A stretch of 64,000 bases of DNA from Elmis aenea (lineage: Eukaryota > Arthropoda > Insecta > Coleoptera > Elmidae), in contig OX393582.1 of NCBI GenBank assembly GCA_947652605.1, positions 9,262,544 to 9,326,543 on the forward strand, written 5' to 3'. This document shows, piece by piece, positions 23,900 to 35,624 of the stretch (within the stretch, counting starts at the first letter, position 1; each line of letters begins with the position of its first letter). The translations under genes and the position numbers were made by a program. Under the pieces are notes generated by a model. The model was not told where the DNA came from. It worked only from the letters and a program-made list of their open reading frames with translations, and did no database searches.

Positions 23900-25670
23900 G
23901 TTGGAGATACAAAATTTACATTAATAATCTCGTTTTAGAGACCAGCAAAGGCATTTAAAAGTACCGCAAACATGAACAAATAATGAAGGGTCGGCCTTTA
24001 TCCCCACCACTTTTCTCGCATTTTACGGTAAGGAGTTGGCCCGCTAATAAAACGATGGCCCCTGTAACATTCAAACAACTGTATCTTCCCAACCATTGAG
24101 AATTGGACACATGTATCTGAACTTTTTAACTCATAATGGTCCATGCTATCAGCTCCTACAATATTTATTACTCCTCCTGAAACACCCTGTATGTATAAAT
24201 CATGGTTATAATACGTTATAAAACGCAATGTATCTATCAGATACATTGCGCTGGAATTATTTCATTTTACTATTGCGCCTGACGAAGGGTTAAATTATTT
24301 ACACCTGGTATAGAAACAATTCCGCATAATATTTAGTAAAATTATTGATCTGTGTCTAGAAATGTGAAACAAAAAACTTTTAATTCAGGTAGCCACTACC
24401 ATAAAAAGCGTTTTTAAAAACCTGGGCACATAAATCAGACAAATCTTAACCAGAGAAAAATTTGTACCCATTTAGTTGTGACAAAATTAAAGGATTAGGT
24501 TAGGAAATTGATTACGGATATTAGTTATAGCAGAAATGCCAGACGACAAATTGTAAAAACATGTGTTACACTGCTTAAAAACACGTACTCTGTGTGTTAG
24601 ATTCTTTTTATATGTCTGACGTTTAATTATCAAACAAACAAAACAAAAACAAGTTACTTTTATGCATGAAGTTGGCTGCTACAAGGCTTAAAGTGACTGA
24701 CTTGTTTTGATTTGCTTAATTTGTTCTTTTGTAGCTACAATATATTTGTGATTAAAGTTTGTAGCAATTTCGGTCGAGAGCCACCACCACCGTCGAATCT
24801 CTTACCAAACAAATCCATCAGGCGAGTGCAACAAAGCGAACAGCGTTCATTTTTTATTGGTTTTTCGTTTCTTATTTTTTGCTGCATCGCCGAAGCGGAA
24901 AACACGTTAATAGCGACTCACGGTAGCGCGGAACCCCCGCAAGTTAGAAGAGGAGGTTGGAAGCGGCATTTCGGAACCGACTGCAACCGGCGACCGTGCA
25001 CTGCATGTGCAATTCTTATGCCAAAATGCATAATCATTCATTGGTTCAGGTTTGAACGCTCTCTTGCACAATGTCGTTGCAATTTTTGGTACAGACATGT
25101 TCAAAATTTACCCTCTCCCAGTCTCTGTGGTAATATTGACAGAAACCATTAATTTCGCTGTACTTTACCGGCTGCGTAACCAATAATTTTCGTCTCCTGA
25201 TTTTAAATCACTTGTTAGGAGCATATACTTGAGAAATTTTAACGAAATAATTATATCTGAGTGCTGCACCATAATATTTTCTTAAATAATAACACAGGAA
25301 AGCACAGTGAACCCCTTAAAATATTAAATTTGAGGCACCAATATAAATTGGCTTTAACAATGTGTCCGAAATTCGGTTTTCTCACTACACAAAACCTTTA
25401 AGTCGCAACAAATATAAGTTTGATCAAATGGGCAACAAATTGCTTACTTCAAAATGTTATTTAGCGACGTATTTACAAAAAACCATCTACTATTCCTACA
25501 AAAATTGCCACGTTTTTGCACATACCTAGATTAATTAATTATAAGTTCTCGCGGTCACGTACAAAGGACGTTAAAGATATTTAACTGGTAAACGGTTCAG
25601 TAGCTCTGAAGAAATGCGAAATTGCATTAATGAGTATATCGATATAAAGAACGAAGATTTGTTTTGAAGT
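23900..25670. other. No gene recognised; CpG-richer patch at about 24,770-25,140
   Basis: Most of this is AT-rich. At 24,770-25,140 base composition is visibly richer in GC and CpG, and an open frame spans 24,712-25,152 without any ATG near its 5' end. It may be a 5' exon or promoter of a host gene outside the window, but I cannot support a gene. A perfect 12-bp hairpin stem lies at 24,224-24,250, beside an ACACCCTGT motif at 24,182. Confidence 0.4.
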
Positions 25671-25679
25671 GGTGTTCAA

Positions 25680-26400
25680 CTTTTGCCTGAAAAATAGCGC
25701 CTTCTTTCCATCGCTTCGGCTATTCCATCCCTCTACGATCTCCGGGGTATGCCTATTTTTCTTCTGCCTATAGCACTCCATATTTCTGTGCATCTATTTC
25801 TATCCGTTCTTCTAACATGTCCATACCATGTCAGTATTTTTTCTTCCATATAACTGTACGTCTTTTTGTACTCCCATTCTTCTTTTGAACTCTTCGTTGC
25901 TAAGTCTGTCCATCCTTGTAACTCCACAGCTCCTTCTCCAATATTCCATCTTCGTTGCAGTAATTTTACTTCCGTTATTTTTATTTATCACCCACTTTTG
26001 AGCTCCGTATGTCATTATACTCCGTACCATGGTGTTTGATATCCTTCTTTTAAATATTTCCATTCCATAAATTAGGATTTAACTGTTTTATGCACGTTCT
26101 GGTTTGTCCTAGCCTGCTTTTAATTTTTTCTTTTGTTCCATTTTTTGATATTATACACCCCAAAATATTTAAAACTTTTAGTTTCTTTTATTTGTTGTCC
26201 CTCGTCTATTTTTAAGTTTTTAATTATTTCTTGGGTTGCTATTAAATATTTTGTTTTATCCAAACTAATTTCTAAACCACTTTTAGTCCATTCTTCTTCC
26301 AACTTCCTTACCATATAGCTTAGATCTTCCTCATCTTGTGCAATGACCACCTGATCGTTAAGTCATTCAACTAAACAGTAGGTATACTTCTAGATAAAAG
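25680..26400 (-). pseudogene. RTE-like reverse transcriptase C-terminal half, family C
   Basis: On the minus strand from 26,360: DQVVIAQDEEDLSYMVRKL (just after the catalytic Asp pair), LEISLDKTKYLI, KSFKYFGV, then after a gap RSIMTYGAQKW, ATKMEYWRRSCGVTRMDR, LTWYGHVRR and GRRKIGIPRR. This is the standard order for RTE-type elements. Frames shift at about 26,120 and 25,830. The endonuclease and most of the reverse transcriptase are missing. Confidence 0.78.
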
Positions 26401-27365
26401 GCGCTACCAATTATGTTCGTTGCTACGACACCTATATGTGACGGAAAGAAAATGGTCTTGCGCATTTTTGAACGATAAATTTCGTTTAAAATTGTGATTT
26501 TTAATAAAACTTATTTATATTACAATAAAAATCACCTAAATATTAATTTATATGAACTAAATATTTTAAAATGGTACAAATTTTAAAAAAACATTAAATG
26601 AAATAGTTTTACACTTTTCAACAACATATTTTGCTAAAAAACTAAATCAGTTATTAAGATAATTGTATAATGCTCCATAACACATCGAAATAAAATACTT
26701 TGGTAAATATACTATGCTCGCTTTAACTCATACAATCAAAAAAGTCCTGTGCGATTTTAAAAACCAAAACGAAAAATAATTTTAATTTTATTTCACCGAA
26801 GTATGGTTTGGAAATTGCCCAAGGCGAGCTTCGAATTACGGATGCACTTTTTGTGAATGAGTATTTTTTAAGATTCATGTGATTTTCGTTAACTACCACG
26901 TTCACAACAATCAAACAACAATGTTTTTAAAATATTCGAAGCGATGCATTATCTATAAATGTGTATAATTATGTAAACCATATCTTTGTGTTTGAATTTG
27001 TAAGCTCTGATTAACTGAAACGACCACAAAACCCTAAAAAGATATAAATTATACATCTCTTTGTCAGTACACTTGGGGTTTTTGATGGAGGCTGTACAAC
27101 GCTTTATTATTGGTGAAGTTACTATGCTTTTTACATGCAAAACATCTGAAGTTTTCAGTTTTTGCGACGCTGATAATAAAAAATAATTTTCAAAATATTT
27201 TCTCGATTTTTTCATAGCCAATCGGTTCTTTCTATATGCTTCGTGTTTCTCACATCTATAATGTTTTACGATTTTTTCTAAAACTATGATCGTTACAACA
27301 GAAAATAAAGGGCATAACATAACTTTCGCTTGGAACAGGTAAAAAGCTTTAAATAGTTAGTATTG
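26401..27365. other. No gene recognised; unassigned 123-codon minus frame
   Basis: The minus frame at 26,949-27,320 begins with ATG and is Lys/Tyr/Ser-rich (KNRLAMKKSRKYFENYF). I do not recognise it. Composition and the lack of neighbours make a chance frame or an old transposon scrap the likely reading. Confidence 0.35.
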
Positions 27366-27369
27366 ATCA

Positions 27370-27905
27370 TGGAGAAAAAAGGAGGAATAGACAAGGAAAT
27401 AAGCGAAAGGACAGCTAATGTGGGAAGAATATTTAACAGTTTAAGAGCAACATTTTTTGAAAATAGAGAAGTCCCAAAACAAAGTGGAAGTGGTCAAAAA
27501 TGTAGTAACTCCGGCACTTTTATACGGAGGTGAAACATGGACACTCACAAATAAAAATAGTAGCCAAGTGAATGCAACAGAAATGAGATTTCTAAAAAAA
27601 TAAGAGGAAAAACCAAAAAAGATAGAATCAGAAATGAAACATACAGAGAACAATTAAAGATAAATTCAGTTGAAACAAAAATGATGAAAGAAGAAAGGTT
27701 AACCAGAAAAGCCTATGAAGTAAGATCACAGGGAAAAACAAAAGGGTAGACCGAGAAAAACCTGGAAAGACGAAGTTAAAAATGCAGCAACGGATAGAAA
27801 CATCAAATGGAAGGACATAAAAAATCTAGCACAGGACAGAAAAACATGGAAAAAAGTCAGCACAACACAACTCAACAGTCCTACATCTAACGGTAGAAGG
27901 ACTCA
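27370..27905 (+). pseudogene. RTE-like retrotransposon C-terminus, family A (plus strand)
   Basis: Reads GGIDKEISERTANVGRIFNS, a KVEVVKNVV/PALLYGGETWTLTN block, a NATEMRFLKK block, then in other frames DRIRNETYREQLKI and a RKTWKDEVKNAA block. It is the same family as 12,075-12,585. Several frameshifts are present. Confidence 0.75.
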
Positions 27906-28860
27906 TGACTAAATAAATAGTAATGTGTTTTTAAACACTTCTTATCCAGTTGTTTTTTTGGTAATAATCCAGATAAATTTATATAGGAGTACTTCTTAAC
28001 TTAACCTGACCTTTACTATATATGGGTGTTTTCAGTTTTTGCAAATCAAAAAGCAGCACACTCTAAAACGAGACAAAAATGTGCCTCGTTCATAGCGATA
28101 TTACATTGAAGATGAAAGGCAGCTTTGATCAATTCAGCACGTGCATATATATTGCAATACTGGTTTGAAGTTTTTGAATGAGAAGGTAAGAAAATTCGCG
28201 AAATGAAAGGCGAGCGAGGTTGAATTGGTAGAGAAGACCAGAATGAATTTCGCTCTTGGGTTAGTAAAAATATGAGTTATATTTATGGTTACTTTGATTT
28301 ATTTACTTACATTGTGACAGGTGATTTTACATTTCATGAAAGTTGCTATGGTAATAAAGTCCTTACCTGAAATTAAAAAAGAAACAGTTAATTTAGCACA
28401 AATAAAAGGGTACATGGTATTTTAAAAAGTTGATTACTATCTTTTTCGGAGAATTCGCATATCTGCATTTTTCTCTTTCATGATAAGAAAGAGTATCATG
28501 TTACACTTCTGAAATTAAGACAATACATTTGTCATTTTTATGCACCTCTGGCGGTTCTATTAAAACCGGGTTTAAAAATGTTACTTGGAAAAAAAAGCTT
28601 ATGAAAGGTAACTAATACAACACAACTCTCTGGTTTGTTTCATCTCAAAATCTGTTGCTAAAGTTACTAAAACCATGTCCTAATTGGTTTTGTTTTAGAA
28701 ATAAAAAGCGAATTACTTAAGGGTGTTAAAATAATTGACAATCAAGAAAATTACGTTCAGAAGCTTCAAAAACAAGTAGATATACAGATAATTTCATTTT
28801 TTAAACATTGTCAAAGCTTTTTTCTTCATTGGACACTAACATAAAAACAAAAACAAAAAA
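27906..28860. other. No gene recognised
   Basis: AT-rich spacer. No supported coding or repeat structure. Confidence 0.45.
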
Positions 28861-28864
28861 TACA

Positions 28865-29265
28865 GGCACAGGAAATAAGATTTTTGAGAAGAATAGAGGG
28901 ATGTAGACTGATTGATAAAATAAGTAACGACTAAATTCGAAAAAAACTAGGAGTAACAGATATTAAGAAAAAGATGGAGACGAATGAATTAAGATGGCTT
29001 TGAAATCTTACGCATGCCAGAAAGTAAATACGCGCAAATAGGATGGAAAATAAAGATGGAGGGAAAAAGAAATAGATGAAGACCAAGAATAAAATGGGAA
29101 AAAGAAGTGAGGGAGAGACTAGAAGAAAAAGATGTCAGCTGGAGAGATGTGCCACAATTAGCTAACAACAGGCAGGAGTGGAGAAACATAACAAAGAAAT
29201 AGAAAAGCATTCCTCGACACCGTAAGGTACAAGAGGAACCAATAAAGAAGAAGAAGAAGCTTGGC
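28865..29265 (+). pseudogene. RTE-like element 3' end, family B, copy 2
   Basis: Longer than copy 1: it starts with an AQEIRFLRRIEGC block and LGVTDIKKKMETNELRW, then MPESKYAQIG and the conserved tail, ending in (AAG)n. Stops and frameshifts interrupt it. Confidence 0.72.
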
Positions 29266-29584
29266 AATTTTAATAATTTTAAGACAACAATTTTTTGAGT
29301 AACTACAAATAGTATAAATTAAGAAAAACGTGATTTTTATAGCATATGTATAAGTATTTGCGAATATTGTCTTTGATGAATTCCATTTAAACCATTGTTT
29401 TGTAGCTGTTACTCATCTACCAAAAAGACTAAGCACACATTGCGTAGGTTATTTTTGTCCCTATAAAGAACACATAGTTGCCACAGAAAGAAGATTGCTT
29501 CTGATAAAGAGGCAAGGTCAAAATTGTTCTAGTACTTCTACAAGAGATATTTCATTATAAAGATTATTTATTAAAGTTATTTTT

Positions 29585-29790
29585 CTTCTTTATTGGATCT
29601 TCTTGTAATCGTGGCATATCTCTCCCAGCTAGCTGACTCCTCTTTCTCCCATTCTCTCTCACTTGGTTTTTCCATTGTGTTGTTGGTTTTCATCTACTTC
29701 TTTTTCCTTTAATCTTCATTTTCATCCCATTCTTCCATACCTACTTTGGCATGCGTAATAGATATCTCGGTCATCTTATTTAGTTTGACT
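29585..29790 (-). pseudogene. RTE-like element fragment, inverted
   Basis: The reverse complement carries a ITHAKVGMEEWDENED stretch and, in another frame, a block ending in RSNKEEK, equivalent to the family B tail. It abuts the plus-strand copy at 29,791. Because both fragments cover the same part of the ORF, these are two separate insertions rather than one internally inverted copy. Confidence 0.55.
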
Positions 29791-29935
29791 GAAGGAGTCA
29801 GCTGGAGAGACGTGCCACAATTAGCTAACGATAGGCAGGAGTGGAGAAACATAACACAGAAATAGAAAAGCATACCTCGACACCGAAATGTACAAGAGAA
29901 ACCGATTAAGAACAAGAAGAAGAAGAAGAATAAGA
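29791..29935 (+). pseudogene. RTE-like element 3' tail, family B, copy 3
   Basis: Starts with GTCAGCTGGAGAGACGTGCC, contains ANDRQEWRNITQK in translation, and ends in an (AAG)n microsatellite at about 29,910-29,945. Only the last 145 bp remain. Confidence 0.7.
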
Positions 29936-29945
29936 AGAAGAAGAA

Positions 29946-30975
29946 AAAGATGGGACTTAAATTTTATATACAGCAGTTCCATATTAAAATCGATTTCGTT
30001 TTTGTAGGGCAAATAATTTGTTCTCAACTTGCATTTCTAATGTTTTGTTTTGTTTTAAGGGCGATGTTGCAATTCAATACAGATAGTCGGTTGTGAAATT
30101 GATCTCAGTATATTTTAAGAATGTGTGCGCTATTTCCAAATGAAGTACAAGAAGCGATATTTAGGATCACATATTATCGTGTGCACACATGCATTTTTAT
30201 CTTCTTTAATAAAAATTGCGTAATGTTGGAAGTTTTTCGCACCGAATGTGGGACATATGCCTGCCATCAAGGTCTATGTTAATTACTTAATGCAGTGGTC
30301 CTTCGTACATGATGCATAATACCCGTAAGTCGAAGTTAGCCTAGGTTTAAGGCTGTCCTCTTTTGACATTAACACGTTTCATGTCAGTTTATTATGAAAG
30401 AATTAATAAGCGCGTGTGAAATTAGTGTTCCAGGCTTTCGCTGCCAAACGTTTAGAGTTAATTAAAAGTTTTCTTTGAAGACTAATATAGCTCTGTCGAA
30501 AAAGCTAATGTGTTGTCTTAGTTTTTGCTAACTAAAACATTAATTAATGAGAAATGTTTTTGTTGTAAATTAAGAAAAAGGTAAGTGGCGCGAAGCAGAA
30601 AACCAATGCATGTTTAAATGTCAGTGTTTTTAATAAACGTAATATATTTAAAAATTGCATAATATTGTACTTTATACACATTATTTCACTAATTACTAGT
30701 TTTAAAATACATTGCAAATGCAAAACAATTTATTTTAATTGAAAACACAAAAAAGCACATAGGCTTGTTAAATAAATACCGATTGTTCTAAATTTGTTCA
30801 ATATAATGTTATGGTGTCTCCATAGTACTAAGCCAGTAACTTCAGTCGCTATCCAACTGCGCACACAATGGCAAAACTTTGATTTAAAAAAAAATCTAAG
30901 AAAAAAATGCGAAGTTACCACCATCAAAATTGTAGTTATTTTATGCTCTAGTAATATTTCTGACTTCTTTGGAAT
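29946..30975. other. No gene recognised
   Basis: AT-rich. The two opposed frames at 30,730-31,012 carry no domain; the right part of them runs into the mariner terminus at 30,980. Confidence 0.45.
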
Positions 30976-30979
30976 AAAC

Positions 30980-31792
30980 GGGGTGTTACTCAAACGTTCC
31001 CGGGATTATTAAAACGTCCAGCTCAAGAGGACTGTGGTACAGATTTGCGCCGTCAGTTCCTGCCTCCAGTATCGTGAATGGACCCATCTAGCGCTTTTGT
31101 TGCCGGGGGAGACCGCGTTTGCTTAAATAGTACGATTTTTTGAGGTGATGTTTTTAGTGTTACGTGACTGATGACATGACTGACTCGAAGGACCAAAGAG
31201 TTTGTGTTAAACTCAGGAAGACACCAAATGTTTAAACAAGCTTTTGATGATGAAGGTATTGTTCAGGCTCAAACCTACGAGTGGTTTAAGAGGTTTCAAA
31301 ACGCCAGAACATTCATTGAAGATGAGAAACGTTCTGGGCGTCCTTCAACTGCCGTCACAAACGCGAAGATCGCGAAAGTTCATAAAAAAATTGGTGAAGA
31401 TCGGGTGTGAAGCTTGAGGTTTGTCATACGGGACTTGCCAGCGAAATTTGTCACTCATTGTGCTAAGTTGTTGGTTTCTATGAACAAGACTGTCATTCCC
31501 CACTCCCCCTATTCTCCTGACCTAGCCCTAAGCGACTCTTTTTTTTTGTAACCCAAAACGAAAATAAAGCTTCAAGAGACACGATTTGACACTGTAGAGG
31601 AGATTCAAGAGGTATCGAAGACTTGTTGAGGAGGCTGATGGAAAATGACTCCCAGCAGTATTTTTGCAATTAAAATCGCGCTGGTACCGATGCAATAATG
31701 CTGCAGGCGCTTACTTTAAGAAAATAATGTCCATACATTTTCTTGGTGTAACTTTTAAAAAATAAATTCCGGGAAATTTTGGGTAACACCAC
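30980..31792 (+). mobile_element. Internally deleted mariner element with matching ends
   Basis: The left end GGGGTGTTACTCAAACGTTC and the right end match as imperfect inverted repeats of about 28 bp. The element is about 0.8 kb against the usual 1.3 kb. An N-terminal transposase segment (31,204-31,410) and a C-terminal segment (31,480-31,720) flank the deletion. Confidence 0.82.
31200..31725 (+). pseudogene. mariner transposase, internally deleted
   Basis: The N-terminal part reads QTYEWFKRFQNARTFIEDE, KRSGRPSTAVT and IAKVHKKI, the first DNA-binding domain. After a junction near 31,440 it resumes with TVIPHSPYSPDLALSDSFF, holding the last catalytic Asp position, then ETRFDTVEEIQE. The middle, including the first catalytic residues, is gone and TGA stops the first part at about 31,410. 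Its terminal repeats differ from the copy at 19,331, so this is another mariner subfamily. Confidence 0.8.
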
Positions 31793-31794
31793 AT

Positions 31795-33235
31795 AATATC
31801 GAAAAAGTGCTTGAGTGACATTCTAAATCAAAATTCCTTTAATTGCAAGGATGATTAAAACAAATCTGTATATAATTGCCCCTTTTTTTTAAATTGTAAC
31901 TAAACAAATCATTTACAAATAAACTTCATTTTAGTTTATCAAAAATTCTGCAAATTTCTGAAAACGTTTTCATAAATTTTAGCACTTTTTACTATTGATA
32001 GAGAGTTACTTCTGCAATAAACAATTATTGCAAACATTTTCAAATGGGCGGAGGCGCTGGTGCAATCTCTTTGATATGTTTCCTTATTTTTGCAAAGTTG
32101 GAGTTAGTTTACATTCAACGTTTTATCAAAAAAAAAAAAAAAAAAACGCATACCTACATATTTTACGGCAAAATATTAACAGTTAAAAATACAATTATTT
32201 TCTGAATTACACATTAAATAACAAACCATATGATTACAAAAAAAAACCTGGGGTGTTCTTTAAAAAATCAACAAAGGTCCTAATATTTAAGGTGAAAATT
32301 CTCTTTACCCACGTTTCATTCTATCTTAAAAATTTGCAAATCTTGTATGGCCGGAACTACATTAGTATGTATACACATTACAGTAAAGGGAATTATTATT
32401 ATAACGACAGCATTACAATTCACGAGACGTTTCAATATTTAGAAACAGGACGATAATTGACGGGCAATACCTGGAATGCCCCATCGCAACGTCTGCTGCT
32501 GTTGAATATAAAATTAAAGGAATGATGATCTTTGTAAAAGCAGTTATCGACATGCAAATAATAGTAGGCTGTTGGAATAGCAATTCTAAGAATTCGCGAT
32601 CACCTATGCATCGTTTCCGGTGGAAGATTCAACACGAACGCTATCTCCTACCAACTGCATACATTAACTCGTTTTTAACGTAATCATATGCGGACCACTC
32701 AACACACGTAGCTATTACAATAATACAACTGCAAGATTGCTCTTAATGAAATGTCTACCGAAATGTCTTTATTACCGATAACATTCGGAGTAATAGACAT
32801 TTTTAATCCGCATATGATTAAAATAAATGCGAAGGACAATAATCTATTGCAGATCAACAAATCAACATATTAAAAGCACAGCAAAAAATATATTGAACAT
32901 TCAAGAAATGTACGTTACATTCATCTTCCATAAGTAATGACTTATTAAACAACGTTACATCGATTTATTGGAGTACAATGTACCTATGCTCATATTTTAA
33001 TTGAACAAACATACAATGATACAAAACTCAAAACCAAAAGGAAAAAAGAAGCGAAAATAATTTTCGAAAGTTATTAACAAATTACCAAAACGATTTGCAA
33101 AATATTACATAACACCAAAGAGGAAATTACTAATATATATGCAGAAGTTGATTACATCTATTGCAGTTGCGGTTTTGTTACATATATATGTAGGTCAAAC
33201 CTAAGGCAATTTCTGTTTAAAGGGCATACATCTGA
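31795..33235. other. Intergenic; 140-bp inverted repeat at 32,681-32,820
   Basis: TAATCATATGCGGA (32,681-32,694) is repeated perfectly inverted at 32,807-32,820. Inside, a second stem (AAATGTCTTTATTACCG against CGGAGTAATAGACATTT) gives a long hairpin, probably a small MITE. A poly-A run lies at about 32,130. Nothing else is supported. Confidence 0.5.
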
Positions 33236-33239
33236 TTAA

Positions 33240-34240
33240 CTTAAAGTAAAACAAGGCTTAAGACAAGAAGATCCGTTGTCAGCACTTTTGTTTAACGTAG
33301 TGTTAGAAAACGCTGTTAGAGAAACCTGTATAACGACGACAAGGACAATTTACAGTCAAAAGATATAAATAATGGCGTAAGCTGATGATTTGGTCCTCCG
33401 AGCCAGATATAAATCGAATCTGACAGAAGCAATCAAGAAAATTGCAGTAAGGGCAAGGACTAAATATAAATGAAGGAGACCAATTTAGCGATACTAGATG
33501 GGCAGAAAAACAGGACACGAGACACAAAATTTGAACTGGCTTTGGGGGGACGGGACTTAATATAAATTTGACAGACGATATAAATTTAACTACTTGGAAG
33601 AAGAATTGAACAACTAGCCCACGAACGAGGGAGAACAGTTAAAGAGATGAGGGTGATGACGGCAGTCAGGAAGAAATGGAAAGGATGGCCCTCAAAAGCC
33701 GTAAGGTAAAAGGCAAAAAAAGGAGAAGAAGGGAGTAACTTAATCAGACAACTGGGAAGAAGCAGTTGAGATAAAATAAAGAACTATCAAAGGATCAAGA
33801 TGTCTAGCAGCTTTGGGTCATATAATCAGGTTAAAAAACATCTTAAGGAAGGTAAAATCAATATACACAAAAGAGTTATAAGACCAATGGTTACGTGCTG
33901 TAGTGAGATTTGGAAAATGAATTTAAAAAAAAGAAAAACATTACAGGGCGGGAAAAGGAAGGTATTACGGAAGATATTTGGGGGGAAAAGGGATAGAGAA
34001 CAATGGAGAAGAGGAACAAATAACGAAGTGGAGGAATTATATGGTCAACCAAATGTAGTCAGTGAGATAAAGACGCACCTAATGAGATGGCTAGGTCATT
34101 TAACGAGATTGCCAGAGAAGAGTGTAACAAAAAAAGTAGTGGAGGGAGGAGTAAGGGGAAGAAGGACGAATGGTAGACCCTGTACAAAATGGATAGAGGC
34201 AGTTGAAAATTTTTCAGGAAAAAAATGGGGCACGTTCAGT
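33240..34240 (+). pseudogene. RTE-like retrotransposon, reverse transcriptase to C-terminus, family D
   Basis: In order: VKQGLRQEDPLSALLFNVVLE (the RQGDPLSP...LFN box), ADDLVLRAR with the catalytic Asp pair at about 33,380, then after several frame changes VIRPMVTCCSEIWKM, RKVLRKIFGGKRDREQWRR, MRWLGHLTRLPE and GRRTNGRPCTKW. The last blocks lie in an open frame of 162 codons (33,800-34,288). It is the most complete RTE-type copy here but lacks the endonuclease and has many stops. Confidence 0.8.
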
Positions 34241-34289
34241 GTTAATGTTTTTTTAAAAATAAAGTCTGGTTACTTAAGGACGCGTTAAA

Positions 34290-35395
34290 AGATACTAACA
34301 GTATTTTTTACACAGCAAACTAAGACGTGAAAGAAATGTTTGCGTCTTAATATCATTTTTATACACTTTTGAAACACTATTTTAGTCTAACAAAACCAAA
34401 TTTCTAAACAATATTTCATACGCTCAACAAAAGCCATTAATTGTTTGTTGTAGATGTTCCATTTCATACAATCTTCAGTGTATGTACGTTGATATAAGTT
34501 TTTAAACAGAATAAATATCTACAATACATGCTTGTCATTCACGAGTCAGCTCCATGTCGCGTTTAAATCTGAGGACACATTTTCAGCCATGTTTCATTAC
34601 TCAACACATTCTTAAATCAAATATGCTCACAGACGACTAAAAATAATTCCAATGGCGCGTCATCACAGTTTTAAAAAATGGATCAGTAGGTTTGACAGAA
34701 GCGTATTAACAGACACACCCATGGACGCAAAAACTGTGCCGAAGTTAGCTTGTCCGTACATATCGGGTTCATTTCGCAGCAGTTAGTTATATCCTCTGCC
34801 CAGCAATCTGCTAATAATATTTTGATCTAGGCTTCAACGCAAAAGCGTGAAGTAAGTCAGACATGAGTCCTTATAACTTTTCTGAAGTACTTATTCTTCG
34901 TAATTCGTGATTGACTTTCGTTTTTCAGGATGGGAATCTTGCTTAATTTATATTCAATAATTTACCAGCCATAAATTTTTTTCACAAAACTAACTACTTT
35001 TTTCAAAGATGTGATATTGTCACAAAAGCTTTTTTTTTCTTTCTTGATACCTTCTCCAATAATGTTAATCGGTGTTTGCTAAACTTACAACTAAAGATGC
35101 GCGCACCACGCTTTGAGAAACACTGATTTATATTATTACATAAACAAGTGATATACGAGGTACATTCGGAAAGTACATGACTATATTTATCACAGGTGAC
35201 TCTGTTATATGAGGAGCGTATGCAGAATCTGGTGTCTCGTTATGACAAATGTCTCAGTACTCAGCAGTAGTAGAAACTATGTATAGAACTTATTTTTAGG
35301 TTTAGAAAGTCTCATAAAAATTTTAAAGAAATATCAAAATGATAACTGTTTTTTTAAACAACCAAACGGTGATAACTTTTTGAAAATGCATCGTA
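34290..35395. other. No gene recognised
   Basis: AT-rich spacer. Faint transposase-like text in the minus strand at about 34,540-34,900 is too decayed to call. Confidence 0.4.
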
Positions 35396-35399
35396 TAAT

Positions 35400-35620
35400 T
35401 AAATTAAAAGATAAATATAAAAAATTTAATGGCTAATCGGCAGGAATTCCTCTCTGTCCCTACATAATCAACTTTTGCATTACAAGCAAATTTTAAAGCC
35501 TGTATAGACATATGGGATACAGCTATGGGGATGCACCAAACAGAGTAATATTCAGATCATCCCGAGATTCCAGAAATAGTGACATACATCGGAACCTCAA
35601 CTCCGAAAGTTACAAACGTA
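35400..35620 (+). pseudogene. Jockey-like reverse transcriptase remnant, second copy
   Basis: Reads LIGRNSSLSLHNQLLHYKQI then TYGIQLWGCTKQSNIQII, nearly the same as the minus-strand copy at 2,290-2,890. About 200 bp remain, with a stop inside. Confidence 0.75.
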
Positions 35621-35624
35621 CATT

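Noticed and set aside
24712..25152. 146-codon plus-strand frame with a signal-like hydrophobic stretch
   Set aside because: No ATG before the hydrophobic segment, so it cannot be a signal peptide as it stands; no domain recognised.
29585..29935. Single RTE copy with 5' inversion by twin priming
   Set aside because: The opposed fragments cover the same part of the ORF, so they are two separate insertions, not two halves of one copy.
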